64,000 bases of DNA from contig NC_066529.1 in the NCBI RefSeq assembly GCF_024679095.1, forward strand, positions 5,470,866 through 5,534,865, written 5' to 3'. The translations under genes and the position numbers were made by a program. Shown here piece by piece: positions 1 through 11,335 of this stretch; position 1 is the first letter of the stretch, and every line of letters begins with the position of its first letter. The notes under the pieces are model-generated. The model was not told where the DNA came from. It did not search any database and was given only the letters and a program-made list of their open reading frames with translations. This stretch comes from Eriocheir sinensis (taxonomy: Eukaryota; Arthropoda; Malacostraca; Decapoda; Varunidae).

Positions 1-340
1 AAGCAAACACACTATTTCCGATCCACTAATTACCTCCGTATCCGCATCCTCCTCCTACTCCTCCTTCTCCTCCTCCTCCTCCTCCTCCTCCTCCTCCTCC
101 TTCTCCTCCTCACCCCGATCCACTTATTACCTTCAGTTTCTCCTCTTACTGCCATTCCGTTTTAACCGTCTCCTTAATTTTCCTCCTCCTCCTCCTCTCC
201 ATTTGCATCGTTACCTAAACCTCCTCCTCTTCCTGCCATCCCTTCCTCAGCCTCTTCTCCCCTCTTCCACTTTCTCCTCCACCTCATAATCCACCCAAGT
301 CTCCATTTTCCACCTCCTGCCTGCCTCTTGGATACCAGTG
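1..340. repeat. Pyrimidine-rich tract with (CTC)n core
   Basis: A CTC/CTT trinucleotide run occupies about 48-111 and decays into CCT-rich DNA up to about 330. No gene is visible here. The opposite strand is purine-rich, so translations on either strand are low-complexity. Confidence 0.85.
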
Positions 341-399
341 CGCCCTTCTGTTCAAGCGTGATATGAAGTCATTGACCCGAGTGTGTTTGTGTTTCTTTG

Positions 400-444
<45 letters not shown>

Positions 445-471
445 AGAGTGAGTGAGTGAGAGAGAGAGAGA
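400..471. repeat. (GT)n microsatellite with short GAGT/GA tail
   Basis: About 22 GT units are followed by three GTGA units and a short GA run. Confidence 0.93.
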
Positions 472-591
472 CAAAAAGAGAGGAGGGAATAAAAATATAA
501 TAAATAGACACACATTTGCATGAAAAAGGGTGGAAGGGAACAAAGAAAAAAGGAAAAATTGAGAATAATGATCAGAGAATAGGAAAAAAAA

Positions 592-594
<3 letters not shown>

Positions 595-670
<76 letters not shown>
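595..670. repeat. (GA)38 microsatellite
   Basis: A perfect GA run of 76 bp with the purine on the plus strand. Confidence 0.97.
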
Positions 671-673
<3 letters not shown>

Positions 674-920
674 ATCAGGACGGAGGAGGCAGGGCGGCAA
701 GCAGGAGCGAACAATAAGAAAAGCAAGAGAGAGAAAGAGAGAGAGGAGACGAGAAACAAAGGGAGTGTCGGGCGGCTTGAGACTCAGAACCGCTCGCTCC
801 CCCGCTCTTGCATAAGATTGGAGCAGAAAAATACAAGCAGGAAAAGTATTCGTCCCGGGGAAGAATAAAACTCGTGCGTGATGTTAGGAATATCGGGTCA
901 AGGAAAGAAAGTAAACTGTA

Positions 921-924
<4 letters not shown>

Positions 925-1002
<78 letters not shown>
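925..1002. repeat. (GT)39 microsatellite
   Basis: A perfect 78-bp GT run followed by AT-rich unique DNA. Confidence 0.97.
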
Positions 1003-1004
<2 letters not shown>

Positions 1005-1298
1005 CTTTAGATGAGGTAAAGGGTACGGTCGTAATAATGAGGGAAATAAGTAGTGATAAGTCAAGTAGAAATAGATATGAATGAGATCAAATGATACATG
1101 AGATAAAAAAAAGAACAGTAAAGTAAAACATATAGAACAAAAATAATTAAATAGATATATGAATGAAGTAAAATGAAATACTTCGGAGGAAGAACAAGAG
1201 TGATAAAAGAACTACAAAACAAGAAAAATATGAAGAACAAACACTAGAACAAGTCCATGAGCTAGGATAAAAAAGAAGAAATAATATAAAAGCAATAA

Positions 1299-1299
1299 A

Positions 1300-1379
<80 letters not shown>

Positions 1380-1395
1380 TGATGATGATAATAAT
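1299..1395. repeat. (AAT)n microsatellite with ATG tail
   Basis: About 26 AAT units change into four ATG units and then back to AAT at the 3' end. A minus-strand poly-Leu translation crosses it and is an artefact. Confidence 0.95.
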
Positions 1396-1689
1396 GCTCC
1401 CATAACTTGTCTAGCGCGTGACTCATCATCTCTATTAATTAAGGAGCCGTGGGAAAGTAGCCAAGCAGAGATCAGATAATAATAATATGAAGAAGAACAA
1501 GAATCTTTCATTGATTTTGTACTCTCTCTCTCTCTCCGTATGTTTCCTTTCCCACGACTAAACATTTTCGCTTCTACATTAATATTCCTGTAAACCTTCC
1601 CTTCTCTAGTCGCCTGTATGTTCCTATTTCCTCCTTAACATTAACTTTTCTCTTCGCCTCGTCCTCACATCATTTGACCTCTTGATTTC

Positions 1690-2070
1690 CACGTCGTTTG
1701 CAATTACTCTCCTTTCTCTCCCTTTTTTTCTCTTCGCCTCATCCCCACACCATCTGCATCTTTTATTCCCAAATCTGCTATTCCTTCTGTTTTTTTTATC
1801 CTTTATATCCCATTCTCTGCTGATCCTCATTTCCTCTTATTCCCAAATCCGGTATTCCCTTTCTATTTTCTCCTTTATATCCCATTCTCTGCTGATCGTT
1901 ATTTCCTCTTATTCCCAAATCCGCTATTCCCTTTCTTTTTCCTCCTTTATATCCTTTTCTCTGCCTTATCGTCACATCCTCTGAAGCTCTTATTCCTAAA
2001 TCCTCTGTAATCGTTTTTGTTTTTCATCTCTTTAATATCCTTTTTTTTCTCCTCACCTTATCGCCGCATC
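1690..2070. repeat. Decayed pyrimidine minisatellite, period 72-81 bp
   Basis: The motif TATTCCCAAATC recurs at 1764, 1838 and 1910, with a variant at 1991, giving spacings of 74, 72 and 81. Each unit also carries CTTTATATCC and CTCTGCTGATC variants. The plus-strand 100-residue translation is simply the repeat. Confidence 0.8.
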
Positions 2071-2700
2071 ATTTGAACTTTCCACTCCCTCGTCGGGTTA
2101 ACGTTCGTGCCTCTCATTCCGCCTGGGATTCACGGTTGTCGAGTTCACTTTCATCATTTTTTTTTTTGGTCAAGGCGCCACTTCACATTGACTTCATTGT
2201 TCCAAAAGAGGCAAGGAGTGAGAGGGGGAAAGAGGGACAGTGAAAGGGTAGGAGGGAAGGACGCTCGATGGTGTGAGGAAGAAAACAAAGGAGCGCAAAA
2301 ATGAGTGCTGGGACGGCGAGAAGGTAAACAGGAGGAACGGTAATGCGGGCAGTAGAGGCGGAGATTACACGGGATCTGAGAGAAGAATACATGAGAGAGT
2401 AAACAAGCGAGAGAGACGCTACTGTTGAAGGGATTAGAAGGACACGAGAGGCTAAAGACGACAGCATCAGGAAAGACAAACACGAGGTAAGATACTGTCG
2501 AAAAAATACCTGTAAGAAACGAGATACTAAAGGTGATCACGTACAGTAAACGAAGGAAAGGAAATGTATTAGTTCCAGATTGAGAGAGGCTAAAGAAGGA
2601 AAGGATAAAGCGAGGAAATGAGACGCGTAATAACAAGAAAAAGGTAAATAGAAAGTGTGAGTGTGTATGAGAGACTGGAAGGAGACTAGAGAATAAACGA
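2071..2700. other. Gene-free purine-leaning DNA
   Basis: The stretch has a T9 run near 2160 and then purine-rich DNA. I see no recognisable domain, splice-flanked exon or mobile element. The 204-residue minus-strand translation is Ser/Phe/Leu-rich and runs into the CA repeat, so I treat it as a shadow. Confidence 0.5.
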
Positions 2701-2701
2701 A

Positions 2702-2704
<3 letters not shown>

Positions 2705-2736
<32 letters not shown>
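2705..2736. repeat. (AC)16 microsatellite
   Basis: A perfect 32-bp AC run followed by CCTCCCCACC-type C-rich DNA. Confidence 0.95.
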
Positions 2737-2738
<2 letters not shown>

Positions 2739-2739
2739 C

Positions 2740-3325
2740 CCCACCTCCACCCCACCCCAAACATACACAACAGCACCATAACAGAGAAAAGCTGAAATTA
2801 TGCTGCCCGATCACATGCAAGGACTCTATTGAAGGCGGACAAAAGCCAAAGAAGATGGTGTCAATAAAAAGGGACGATGGAAAAGTCAGGCAGGATAAAA
2901 AAAAAAAAACTTAATCCTTCGTGTCCCCACCAGACAGAGCCAAGGGAGTGAGACGAACGCTCCCATACACACGAGACGGGGAGAATAAAAAGGAAGGCGA
3001 TAACAGAGAGCAAGATATTGAAGGGGAAGCCCAATGAACGAGGAAAAGGAGGAATCATCATTCTTTCCCGAGGCAATGCGACGGTCAAACGTGAGCAAAA
3101 GGAAAGCGTTATTGTGAAGAAGTGTGTCTTTTGTACTCGCGACGGAGAAGGGTAGACACGTCCAGTCTCTGAGCGAAAAATGAGAAATGATAATTAGATA
3201 TACTTCCACTTCACGAGAGAGACGGAATACCAAAGAATTCTAATTAAAACAACGAGAAAAATTTACAGATTACGCTTTAGAAGAAAAAAAAAAAGATAAA
3301 CAACGATTTTTTGGTTCGTATACAC
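2740..3325. other. Gene-free stretch
   Basis: Mixed-composition DNA with only short translations. I see no repeat longer than an A12 run near 2900. Confidence 0.5.
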
Positions 3326-3327
3326 TA

Positions 3328-3409
3328 TTTTTTTTTTACAACAAAGGAGACAGCTCAAGGGCACAAAAAAAGGAAAAAATTATAAAAAAAAAGCCCGCTA
3401 CTCGCTGCT
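3328..3409 (+). mobile_element. Short dispersed element, family S, copy 1
   Basis: A poly-T start leads into ACAACAAAGGAGACAGCTC, then AAGGGCAC, an A-rich middle, and the end block GCCCGCTACTCGCTGCT. The same ordered blocks recur near 3.8, 7.9, 15.7 and 37.9 kb, which is the main evidence that it is a dispersed element of about 85 bp. No open reading frame and no clear terminal inverted repeat are seen. The class is unknown; a very short SINE or a fragment of a longer element are both possible. Confidence 0.75.
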
Positions 3410-3780
3410 AGAATATAATTAGTGGCGGAAACATTAACTATGCATCATGTTAAAACAGCACGAGCACTCATTAATTGTCCTCTTAAGACTGATTGAAAAA
3501 TAAAAATAAAATAATAAAGCGGAAGCCATTATCCCTCGTTGTTTCAGTGCTCGTAGAGAAAAATATATGATGAATTGGAGTCATCATCAGCGTGTGAGGT
3601 GCGCGGGGGCGGCCACTCGATCATGTCCCTTCACCCTCTCTTTTTCTCACTCTTTACTTCGATTTATTTTCCCCTTGAACGACGGAATTCCCTCACATGA
3701 TTAGCGATGAACAGGTGTACAGTTCAGGTAAATATATGGGATAGTTCTTGAGACTCGTGATACTTGCCTCCCCTCCACCC
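3410..3780. other. Gene-free stretch between two family S copies
   Basis: AT-rich unique DNA with a GC-rich patch at 3600-3625. I see no gene. Confidence 0.5.
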
Positions 3781-3792
3781 CCCCACACACAC

Positions 3793-3866
3793 TTTTTTTT
3801 TTTTACAGCAAAGGAGACAGCACAAGGGCACAAAAAAGGAAACAACAGTAAGAAAAAAAGCCCTTC
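3793..3866 (+). mobile_element. Family S element, copy 2
   Basis: The copy begins with poly-T and contains ACAGCAAAGGAGACAGC, CAAGGGCAC and an A-rich middle. It ends in AAAAAAAGCCC and then diverges from the TACTCGCTGCT end seen in copy 1. Confidence 0.72.
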
Positions 3867-3934
3867 GTTTGAACATAAAAGCGCCAGTTTCAGAGGATTA
3901 CAAAAAAAAAGGCGCATTAACCTCCTCTGTTCAT

Positions 3935-4125
3935 CCTAGTTTAAGTACACCTCATCAAAAAAACAGAAAAAAAACATTGTCCATCACACAGTTATAATGC
4001 ACAAAATCGAAAAAAGCAGAAGGTAATCAAAACCCACATTCCACCTTAGTTTAAGTACAGACTAACCATAAAAATAATCACAGTTCATTATATACCATTG
4101 TTATAATACACGAGGTCATCAACTC
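3935..4125. repeat. Decayed tandem duplication, period about 109 bp
   Basis: The motif TAGTTTAAGTACA occurs at 3938 and 4047. It is followed both times by related sequence ending in TTATAATRCAC. Confidence 0.65.
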
Positions 4126-4129
4126 ATAA

Positions 4130-5160
4130 GACCATTGAAGTTCTCTGGCACCTTCTCTCCTCGGCATGGACAGACACAAAGAACAGGCGAGGTCGAGGCC
4201 ATCCCACGCCATCAAGGGACTCCGCCAGTGGGTCACGTCTCGTCTGCGTCACCTTACACCTCCACACCCGTCATTTCCCTGTCGTCGCCTCGTAAGCAAC
4301 CCGACCATACAACATTCCAGGCCTTCCATTCTCCTCCGAACCCTTCCACCCCCTTGCTGTCCCTCCCTCCCTCCATCTATCAGTCATCTCGTAGGTCGTT
4401 GCCCTCTCCTACTGCCCTTCCATCGCCCCCTCTCCGTCACACCCCTGCTAACTTTCATTATTTTTGCTTACAATCCTTCACTCCATCCCATTGTCTCTGC
4501 CTCTCCCTCCCTTCCTCTATCTGCCACCCATCTCGTCTGTCCATACCTTCTACTTTCCCTTCCATCACCCCTTCCCCCCTCAACATCCCTAATATCTTTC
4601 ATTCTTCTTTCTCACAATCCTCACTCTATCCCACCGTTTCTTTCTCTCTGTCATCTGACCCCTTCCCCCACCCCCCTCCCTCCATCCCCCCGTTCCGCCC
4701 CGCCACACATCACTGACCCCCACGGAACCTTCACCTCATTCCCGGCTACCTAAACCCCGGCAAGACGACGCGACACCCTCCCGTCGGCCGGACCAAGAAG
4801 TTCAAATCTATTCATCCTCACCCAGCCTGACTGACCTCTCCACCCCGTCCTTCGTAACTCTCTCAGCTCGCCATCCTTCACGTCCTGCTCCTCCTCCTCC
4901 CCTCGCAATCCTTCACGTCCTCCTCGCGGGCATCCCAAGGAGCTCCAACACGTCCTCATTGTACTCCTCCCCGCCTCCCCACGCTTAACCTTTCTCACAC
5001 CTTCCCATCCTTCATCCTGCGAGACCCCCCACCCCCCCTCTTCCCGCCTGGCCTGATCTCCCTCTCCTTTCCCATCCTTGACAGTGCTACACCACCACTC
5101 CCCGAACCCGACTCCCCCCACTCCCCCTGACCATTGCTTCTCCCCCCCCCCCCCAACCCT
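4130..5160. repeat. C/T-rich block with a decayed 143-bp duplication
   Basis: About 1 kb is strongly pyrimidine-biased on the plus strand. Within it, CTTTCATT...ACAATCCT..CTCTATCCCA-type segments at 4452 and 4595 are 143 bp apart, and the paired ATCTCGTMKGTC segments lie upstream of each. C-runs up to about 10 occur near 5146. Translations of about 195 residues are Pro/Ser-rich and are not gene-like. Confidence 0.7.
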
Positions 5161-5169
5161 TCACCTGGG

Positions 5170-6300
5170 ATAAGAAAGAACACTCCTCAGCGCTCATTAC
5201 CGCCTCACACCTGACTTAATTATACCCAATACTTGCATCAGACACCATATTGATTTTGGCTTCTGATTCCCTTTCTCCTTATTAAGACGGCGTTCATTAC
5301 TTTCAGAAAAGGTGTTTCTAAAATTTCTGATCAGCTTCCTGAATTTGAAGTTAACGTTTGTCGATGTCTGTCAGCTTTCAAACCGTTCCCCGGACTCTCA
5401 GGGAAGCTGTCTTAAGACTTTCCAGAAGGTCAACAGGAGAAAAGAAATTCCTCGACACGGTCTGCCTCGCCTCGTAACCTGACCATACCCAACGACTTGA
5501 GTTTTTCTTTGTACAGTTCCGAATGAAAATATCGATGAAACTTGATCTTAAATAAATTAGTGACTCGATAGCTATATTTCATTAATTAAAGTTACGTGAG
5601 GAAGATGGAGAGTGGAGGGAGAGAGTGGTATGCCGGGGATGTGGGTGGTGGACCTGTGAGAGAGGAAGGGAGAGAGTGGGGTGGGGAGAATGCGGGAGGT
5701 GGACCTGTAAGAGAGGAAATGGAGACTTGCTCGTGGAGGGGACCATCATGGATTGACTCCTTGCCTCTCTCCTCCCTACCTCCCTTTCTGACCTTGACCA
5801 AGATGGTCGACATGCCAAATGACGGTCCAGACTGGCAGGTTACAGGATTCAGATCTCGCTGTTTGGGGTCACGTCACCTTTACACCTCCAAGGCTACGAC
5901 GTCACAACGAAGTTAGGAAAAGGAGGATCGATATTTTTTGTTGTTCGGACTGCAATTTGCTCCTCCCCTAAAGATTATTCATATTTTTGGATCTGTACAA
6001 ATACCTTCTGCTTCTTCTAGTTATTTTACTCAAACCAAAACTGCTCAGGTAAACCAAATTGAGCCACTCAGCGAATCTAAACAATATGATACAAAGTCTG
6101 GAGAAGTAAAGTGAAATATCTACCAATTTCGTAAACCCTGACAACTGAATCCTTGTGTAATATGAATAGATACCAAAAAAATATGATAATGAGAATGAGG
6201 TACTTATTGTGGGTAAAATGCTTCAACAAAAAAAAAGAGTAATCCTTCCCCATGTATCTAACAAACACATTATACTCAAGATTTTTAAGAGCTAGTAATA
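5170..6300. other. Gene-free stretch with a 52-bp purine duplication
   Basis: Mostly unique AT-rich DNA. At 5600-5730 GGTGGACCTGTRAGAGAGGAA occurs twice about 52 bp apart in purine-rich sequence. The 106-residue plus-strand translation overlapping it has no recognisable domain. Confidence 0.5.
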
Positions 6301-6303
6301 ATC

Positions 6304-6305
<2 letters not shown>

Positions 6306-6363
<58 letters not shown>
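6306..6363. repeat. (GT)29 microsatellite
   Basis: A perfect GT run of 58 bp. Confidence 0.97.
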
Positions 6364-6364
<1 letters not shown>

Positions 6365-6456
6365 AGTCTAGGTCTGGGTGGAATAACACAAACACACTCC
6401 ATAAATTTCAACAAAAGGATCCTTAACATAACTTTACGCCCCTTAAGAATCGCCTA

Positions 6457-6458
<2 letters not shown>

Positions 6459-6511
<53 letters not shown>

Positions 6512-6545
6512 CACACACACACACACACACACACACCACACACAC
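6459..6545. repeat. Compound (TC)n-(AC)n microsatellite
   Basis: A 49-bp TC run is separated by two bases from a (AC)13 run, which then becomes CACACACAC after one interruption. This is one of few TC-oriented tracts in the window. Confidence 0.95.
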
Positions 6546-6599
6546 GAAAGAGAGAGAGAGCCAGCCGTTCACTTTCACTCTCAATAAACCTTCCCCAAA

Positions 6600-7335
6600 G
6601 GTGATTCAGGGCGGGCAGAGCAGACCCGCAGCTCCGCGCTATCCATTACGGGCTGGCGAAAAGTGTAGGAGAGCTGGAAAACAGGATAACACACAAAGAC
6701 TCTCTAAAAGGATGTTATACGGCCGCTTACGCCTCAAGAATCAGGAACTCAATGGCGTGATAGTGTACAGTCGGTCAAATAAATCGCACTCGCCATGTGA
6801 ACGATAGAAAAGAGAATGAGCAAAAAATAGAGAGACTGAAGCTTGGTTACTGCAAATGGCATGCTCTTCTGGTTGTTTTTATTATGTTACGTCAATGGAA
6901 GGGATTTAGTTTCTTGGCTGACCGTACTCTACCAACGATGAGCAAATACGAAGTTCATGTAATAGTTTCCATGATACATTACGTCCATGGATATGATTTA
7001 ATATACTTGTTGTCCGTATCCCGCGCATTACGAGAACATTCAGAGATATTTAGAGAATTTGAAAACAAGGAATCGTATGAGCTGTCCAAAAGGTTGTTAT
7101 GCAGCTGCTCCTCACGCCTCCAGACGCACAGACTCGAGCGATGCGATTTGTGTCTTGTTGTGCGGGAATCATTTGAAATACATGGAAACAATCGATAGAC
7201 AGCATTTCCCATTCTGGTCTTCCGCGAAAACTTAACATTTATACAAAATAGTGCTCGAAAACACCTATTCATCTGCCAAACCTCTGATAGCTTCGTGAAT
7301 AACACCACAACGATACATATTAATTTGAGTTCTGC
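6600..7335. repeat. Decayed dispersed repeat region (family of 7.2 and 9.1 kb)
   Basis: The segment 7205-7330 carries TTCTGGTCTTCCGCGAAAAC, then GTGCTCGAAAAC, ATTCRTCTSCCAAAC and CTGAYAGCTTC. All of these recur in the same order at 9073-9190. Weaker resemblance exists between 6670-6745 and 7070-7150, which share AAAAGGWTGTTATRC. I cannot assign a class. Confidence 0.55.
6797..7198 (+). CDS. Doubtful 133-residue open frame, not recognised
   Basis: An ATG-initiated frame of ordinary amino-acid composition, unusual here because it is not low-complexity. It contains no domain I recognise. It lies beside and partly overlaps the decayed repeat of 7.07-7.33 kb, which argues that it is chance or a transposon remnant. 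No splice-site or codon-bias evidence supports it. Confidence 0.1.
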   Translation: MNDRKENEQKIERLKLGYCKWHALLVVFIMLRQWKGFSFLADRTLPTMSKYEVHVIVSMIHYVHGYDLIYLLSVSRALREHSEIFREFENKESYELSKRLLCSCSSRLQTHRLERCDLCLVVRESFEIHGNNR

Positions 7336-7339
7336 TTTT

Positions 7340-7905
7340 CATCCCTCCTGTTAACTGTTATCTGTGTTGTTGCGTCAGTAGATTTTTTTTACCCATTTTC
7401 TTTAATCACTTCATTTCTTATCATATCATCAGTTTGCTATTGTTGTTGTTGTTTACGTTATGTCTAAGCCTTCGTCCCTGTTGCCAGTATGTTTCACTCA
7501 CCACCTCACCTCTCTGCTATTATTTTTGGCTCTGTTTTTGTATCTCTCAACTTTTGTCCATCAGTTTTCGATATGTTTCTCTGTTTATGTTTTTCTTCCA
7601 ACACTTTACTTTGCCGGTAATGTTGTTGCTCTGTTGTTCAAGTATTACATTTTTTATGCCTCGCCTTTCATGTATTTTTTCTCTCAGCCCTTCACCTACA
7701 CACTGTCGTTGTTATTGTGGTTGTTGCTGCTGTTCCTGCACGCCTTTGTCTTCCGTGCACCAGGAATACCTAGTCCTTCACTTTCCCCCTCAACACTTTA
7801 CCTTTTAGAATAGTTCCCCTCCTAGTGTCTGTTGTTGTTACATGTTGTTGGTGGCTTTGGTTGCCTCGCACTGGTAAACTCCGCCACTGAGAGGAAAGTC
7901 GAGTG
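7340..7905. other. T-rich gene-free stretch
   Basis: T-rich, TTG/TTGTTGTTG-containing DNA. Two overlapping plus-strand frames of about 120 residues are Phe/Leu/Ser-rich and overlap each other, as expected for biased composition. Confidence 0.5.
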
Positions 7906-7910
7906 TAAAT

Positions 7911-7978
7911 GTAGCGGGCTTTTTTTTTATATTTTTCTTTACGCCCTTGAACTGTCTCCTAAGCTGTAAAAAAAAAAA
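7911..7978 (-). mobile_element. Family S element, copy 3 (reverse)
   Basis: Read on the minus strand it has poly-T, ACAGCTTAGGAGACAGTTC, AAGGGCGT, an A-rich middle and AAAGCCCGCTAC. The TCGCTGCT end is missing. Confidence 0.72.
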
Positions 7979-8108
7979 GTACCAAGGTGCGCCGCGTGGA
8001 CGGAATCAACGGAGCCAAGCTGGGTGGACGGACGCGATCAGGTGGAAAACAAGGGTGGAAAATTAAAATATATAGTCTACTGTTAAATATGGATCTACCG
8101 GGGTGAGT

Positions 8109-8209
<101 letters not shown>

Positions 8210-8273
8210 GGGATGGGGGGGGAGGCAAGACAGATACGGAGTGAAAGGCGACCACAGTATCCGAGGCAGTGGC

Positions 8274-8315
8274 AGGAGGAGGAGGAGGAGGAGGAGGAGG
8301 AGGAGGAGGAGGAGG
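8274..8315. repeat. (GGA)14 microsatellite
   Basis: A trinucleotide run of about 42 bp. Smaller GGA runs follow at 8438-8465 and 8548-8565 in a purine-rich block that continues to about 8900. Confidence 0.95.
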
Positions 8316-8900
8316 GGTGAGGCAGGGGCGCACCTCGTCACTCCTGCAAGACCCACTAGACACACAACAGCGTCTCAAGTCACAAAGTCTGTTGTTCTAA
8401 AGGCGGCGAGTAGACGACTGAGACAAAGGCGATAAAGAGGAGGAGGAGGGGGAGGAGGAGGAGGAAGACACACAGCAATATCCCAAGTCAGAGAGTTGGT
8501 TGTTCTAATCTTGGGCGACAAAGACAAAGACGATAAGGATAAGGAATAGGAGGAGGAGGAGGAGGAAAGGATGGAAGAGAGGAAGGGAGGATAGAGAAAG
8601 ACAGGAGGAAAGGAATGAAGAAAGGAGTGAATTAAAGAGAAAGAAGACATGAAAGAAGGAAGGATAGAAGGAAGGGACGAAGAAACAAACAAAGAACGAG
8701 AAAAAGGGAACTGATGAATGAATGAATGAATGAATGAATGAATGGCAAAAAGACTGAATAAATGAATGATGAAAGAGAGGGGGGAAGGAGGAAGGTAACA
8801 GAGAGAGGAGGAGAAGAACGAGGAGGAAGAGAGAAATACGAGAAGGTACGAATGAAGAGGAGGACAGAGATCGGAAGAATAAATAAAAATGGAAAAACAG
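8316..8900. repeat. Purine-rich block with (GAAT)n
   Basis: The plus strand is nearly all A and G. A tetranucleotide GAAT run of about seven units lies at 8714-8744. A segment CACAAAGTCTGTTGTTCTAA near 8380 is echoed by CAGAGAGTTGGTTGTTCTAA near 8489, a decayed duplication of about 110 bp. Confidence 0.75.
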
Positions 8901-9049
8901 GAAAACAAACATAGAGAGAAATAATTGGAACGTTCATTCTACAGCGCACACGTTCTCCTTTCAGTGTTTAGGACAAGAGCAGCAAGGTGTGACTCACGAG
9001 GCAGCGCCAGACTCTAACTGCTGTATACTCCGCCTGACTGGACGTGATA

Positions 9050-9330
9050 ATTATTGATGAAGTGCATTACGTATTCTGGTCTTCCGCGAAAACAGGATAA
9101 CAAAACATATGCTACACCGTGCTCGAAAACGCTTATTCGTCTCCCAAACACCTGACAGCTTCATGTATAACAGAGGAGCGATACGTATTAGTTCATATTC
9201 TGGTCGTCCACGAAAACAGGAAAGCGACGTACACGCTATTGCTCGCCTACTCATTATTACCGACCCACGCCCTGAGAATGATAAAACGATGATACCAATG
9301 TAATGTGCGTTCTGGTCTGAAGGGGAAAAA
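9050..9330. repeat. Decayed tandem repeat, period 112-124 bp
   Basis: The motif TTCTGGTC occurs at 9074, 9198 and 9310 (spacings 124 and 112), followed in the first two by TTCCGCGAAAACAGG or a close variant. A single related copy lies at 7205-7330, and a weaker piece lies near 9600-9670. Confidence 0.65.
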
Positions 9331-9374
9331 AATAGCATATATGTATAAGCGTGTCTGAAAACTTATATGGCCGT

Positions 9375-9545
9375 ATTACTAAACATTACGTCGCCCAGGA
9401 ACACAAATTTGACAAGGCCTTCGTAGGAGTTTTCGCCATTTCCAGGAGTAGTTTCATGATCCTGGTGGCTGTTTGGTCCTTCTGTTGTGCCGTGAGCCTA
9501 AAGAAACACTCATTAGAACTCAACTGCCCTCTTTGACCTTTAGAA
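9375..9545 (+). mobile_element. Dispersed repeat, family C, copy A
   Basis: The ordered motifs are AAGGCCTTCGTAGGAGTTTT, ATTTCCAGGAGTAGTTTCAT, GATCCTGGTGG, TTTGGTCCTTCTGTTGTGCC and AACACTCATTAGAAC. The same order is found at 23400-23560 and 60835-61010. I recall similar sequence in decapod transcripts but cannot check that here. No reading frame is conserved. Confidence 0.65.
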
Positions 9546-9669
9546 ATACTGATATGTGAGGAAGCGATAGTGTCTATAATACCACCCTTAATCTTCTGGT
9601 AAACTTTTGATAGTGGAGAATACTATGCCAACGATACAAAAATAATACGCCTTCTGCTCTTCTGGGAAA

Positions 9670-10259
9670 ACAACAAGCAAAACGTTACAGGCATGAACGT
9701 CCTACATCAATAGTCCGCTACACCGCCTCTCGTCCTAAACAAACCCCAAGGGAACATCTTCACCTCCTCCTCCTGCCAGCCAAACCACTAATAGCGACCT
9801 CCTTTACGGTATTCATGAGTCCATTAGAACGTGATGAGGATGAAAGTATATACAAGTGCGTTTCTTATTCCTTATTGGGCGAAAATTCATCGAGTACCAT
9901 TACATAACCTAAAGAAGCGACCTGGCCGACAGTGCTGCCATATTGTGAGCACTGTTTTAGTCAGTCACTGAAACGGATTGTAGTGGTTATCATTCAAACC
10001 TTTGATAGTTTTTTAGAGGTACATTAACACAACTACACAGATGATCCTCCAAACTTCCAATGAGTCAACAGAAATACACATGAAAGGGTTGGCAAATGAT
10101 CTCAGTATTCGAGACTGAACAGAACGACATCCAAAACATATCAGTAAATTATCATGGCATCCTATGAGCGCTTAACTGAAATACACCAAACAGATTAAGC
10201 AAATACAATGAAATTACTGCACAGGGAATACACTTATCGCACGCCCAGCTGTCATGCAA

Positions 10260-10260
<1 letters not shown>
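9670..10260. other. Gene-free unique DNA
   Basis: Mixed-composition DNA without simple repeats, recognisable frames or repeat families found elsewhere in the window. Confidence 0.5.

Positions 10261-10261
<1 letters not shown>

Positions 10262-10317
<56 letters not shown>
10262..10317. repeat. (AC)28 microsatellite
   Basis: A perfect AC run of 56 bp, followed by AAATA-rich DNA. Confidence 0.97.
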
Positions 10318-10322
<5 letters not shown>

Positions 10323-10724
10323 AATTAAATAAAATAAAATAAATGCTGATGAAATGAATGAATAATATTCGATGCCTCCATTAATTTTTTCGCGGACCTA
10401 CGTTTTTTTTTATTATTATTATTTTAGTATTGACACCGTTAACTCACAGGAGCCGGCAGGAATGTATAGAGCTGAGAAAGGGGGAGGAAGAAGAAAAAAA
10501 TATATAAAATGAGGTGAGGAGGAAGCCTGGGAGGAACAAAAGAGGTAAGGAGGAGGCGGAGAAAGAGGAGGAGGAGGCAAAGTAAAAAGAGAAAAGGAGG
10601 TGGAAGAGGAGGAGGAGGAGGCGAAGTAAAAGAGTCAAGGAGGTGAAGGAGTGTAAAGAGATGGTCGCATTCCCAGAGCCGAAGGAACTAGGCCACGGAT
10701 GGGGTAGGATGTGGAGGTGGGGGA

Positions 10725-10851
<127 letters not shown>

Positions 10852-10888
10852 CACGGAGATGGAGAGGAAGTGGAAGAGGGAGAAGAAG

Positions 10889-11080
10889 GGTAAAGGAGAG
10901 TATGGCAAGGTAAGATGAGGTAAGGTATAGTGAAGAAAGGGTAGAATAGGAAAGGTAAGGTAAGGAGGAAGGAAGGTAAAAAAGGGAAGGGAGGGGAACG
11001 TAGGGTAAAGGAGAGTATGGCAAGGTAAGATGAGGTAAGGTATAGTGAAGAAAGGGTAGAATAGGAAAGGTAGAGTAAGG
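10889..11080. repeat. Purine tandem duplication, period 115 bp
   Basis: GGTAAAGGAGAGTATGGCAA starts at 10889 and again at 11004. The match continues for roughly 75 bp with few differences. The surrounding DNA is built from AAGGT and GGAA pentamers. Confidence 0.85.
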
Positions 11081-11280
11081 GAGGGGAAGGGAAGGTATGG
11101 AAAGAAAGGGAAGGTATGGCAAGGGAAGGAAGGGAAGGTACGGGAAGTATGGAATGGTATGGGAGACGAAGGAAAGGGAAGGGAAGGGAAGGGAAGGTAT
11201 GGTATGGTAGGCCAGGTAATTTAGAGGGAAAGCAGGTAGATGAATGTGGAAAATAAAACTGGTCAGGTAAGATATTGAAA
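11081..11280. repeat. GGGAA/GGTAT pentamer block
   Basis: Degenerate pentanucleotide repeats (GGGAA, GGTAT) continuing the preceding purine duplication. Confidence 0.75.
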
Positions 11281-11335
11281 GGTCAGGTCAGGTCAGGTTA
11301 GGTTAGGTTAGGTTAGGTTAGGTTAGGTAAGGTAA
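11281..11335. repeat. Pentamer array with (TTAGG)6 core
   Basis: Three GGTCA units are followed by six perfect GGTTA units (11296-11325) and two GGTAA units. GGTTA is a rotation of TTAGG, the usual arthropod telomere repeat. The flanking GGTCA and GGTAA variants and the AAGGT-rich surroundings make local pentamer expansion the simplest origin. Confidence 0.9.

Noticed and set aside
4135..4753. Two overlapping plus-strand frames of about 195 residues, Pro/Ser-rich
   Set aside because: They overlap in different frames in C/T-rich DNA with a decayed duplication, typical of composition effects.
11281..11335. A true chromosome end
   Set aside because: Only six perfect units exist, surrounded on both sides by other DNA.
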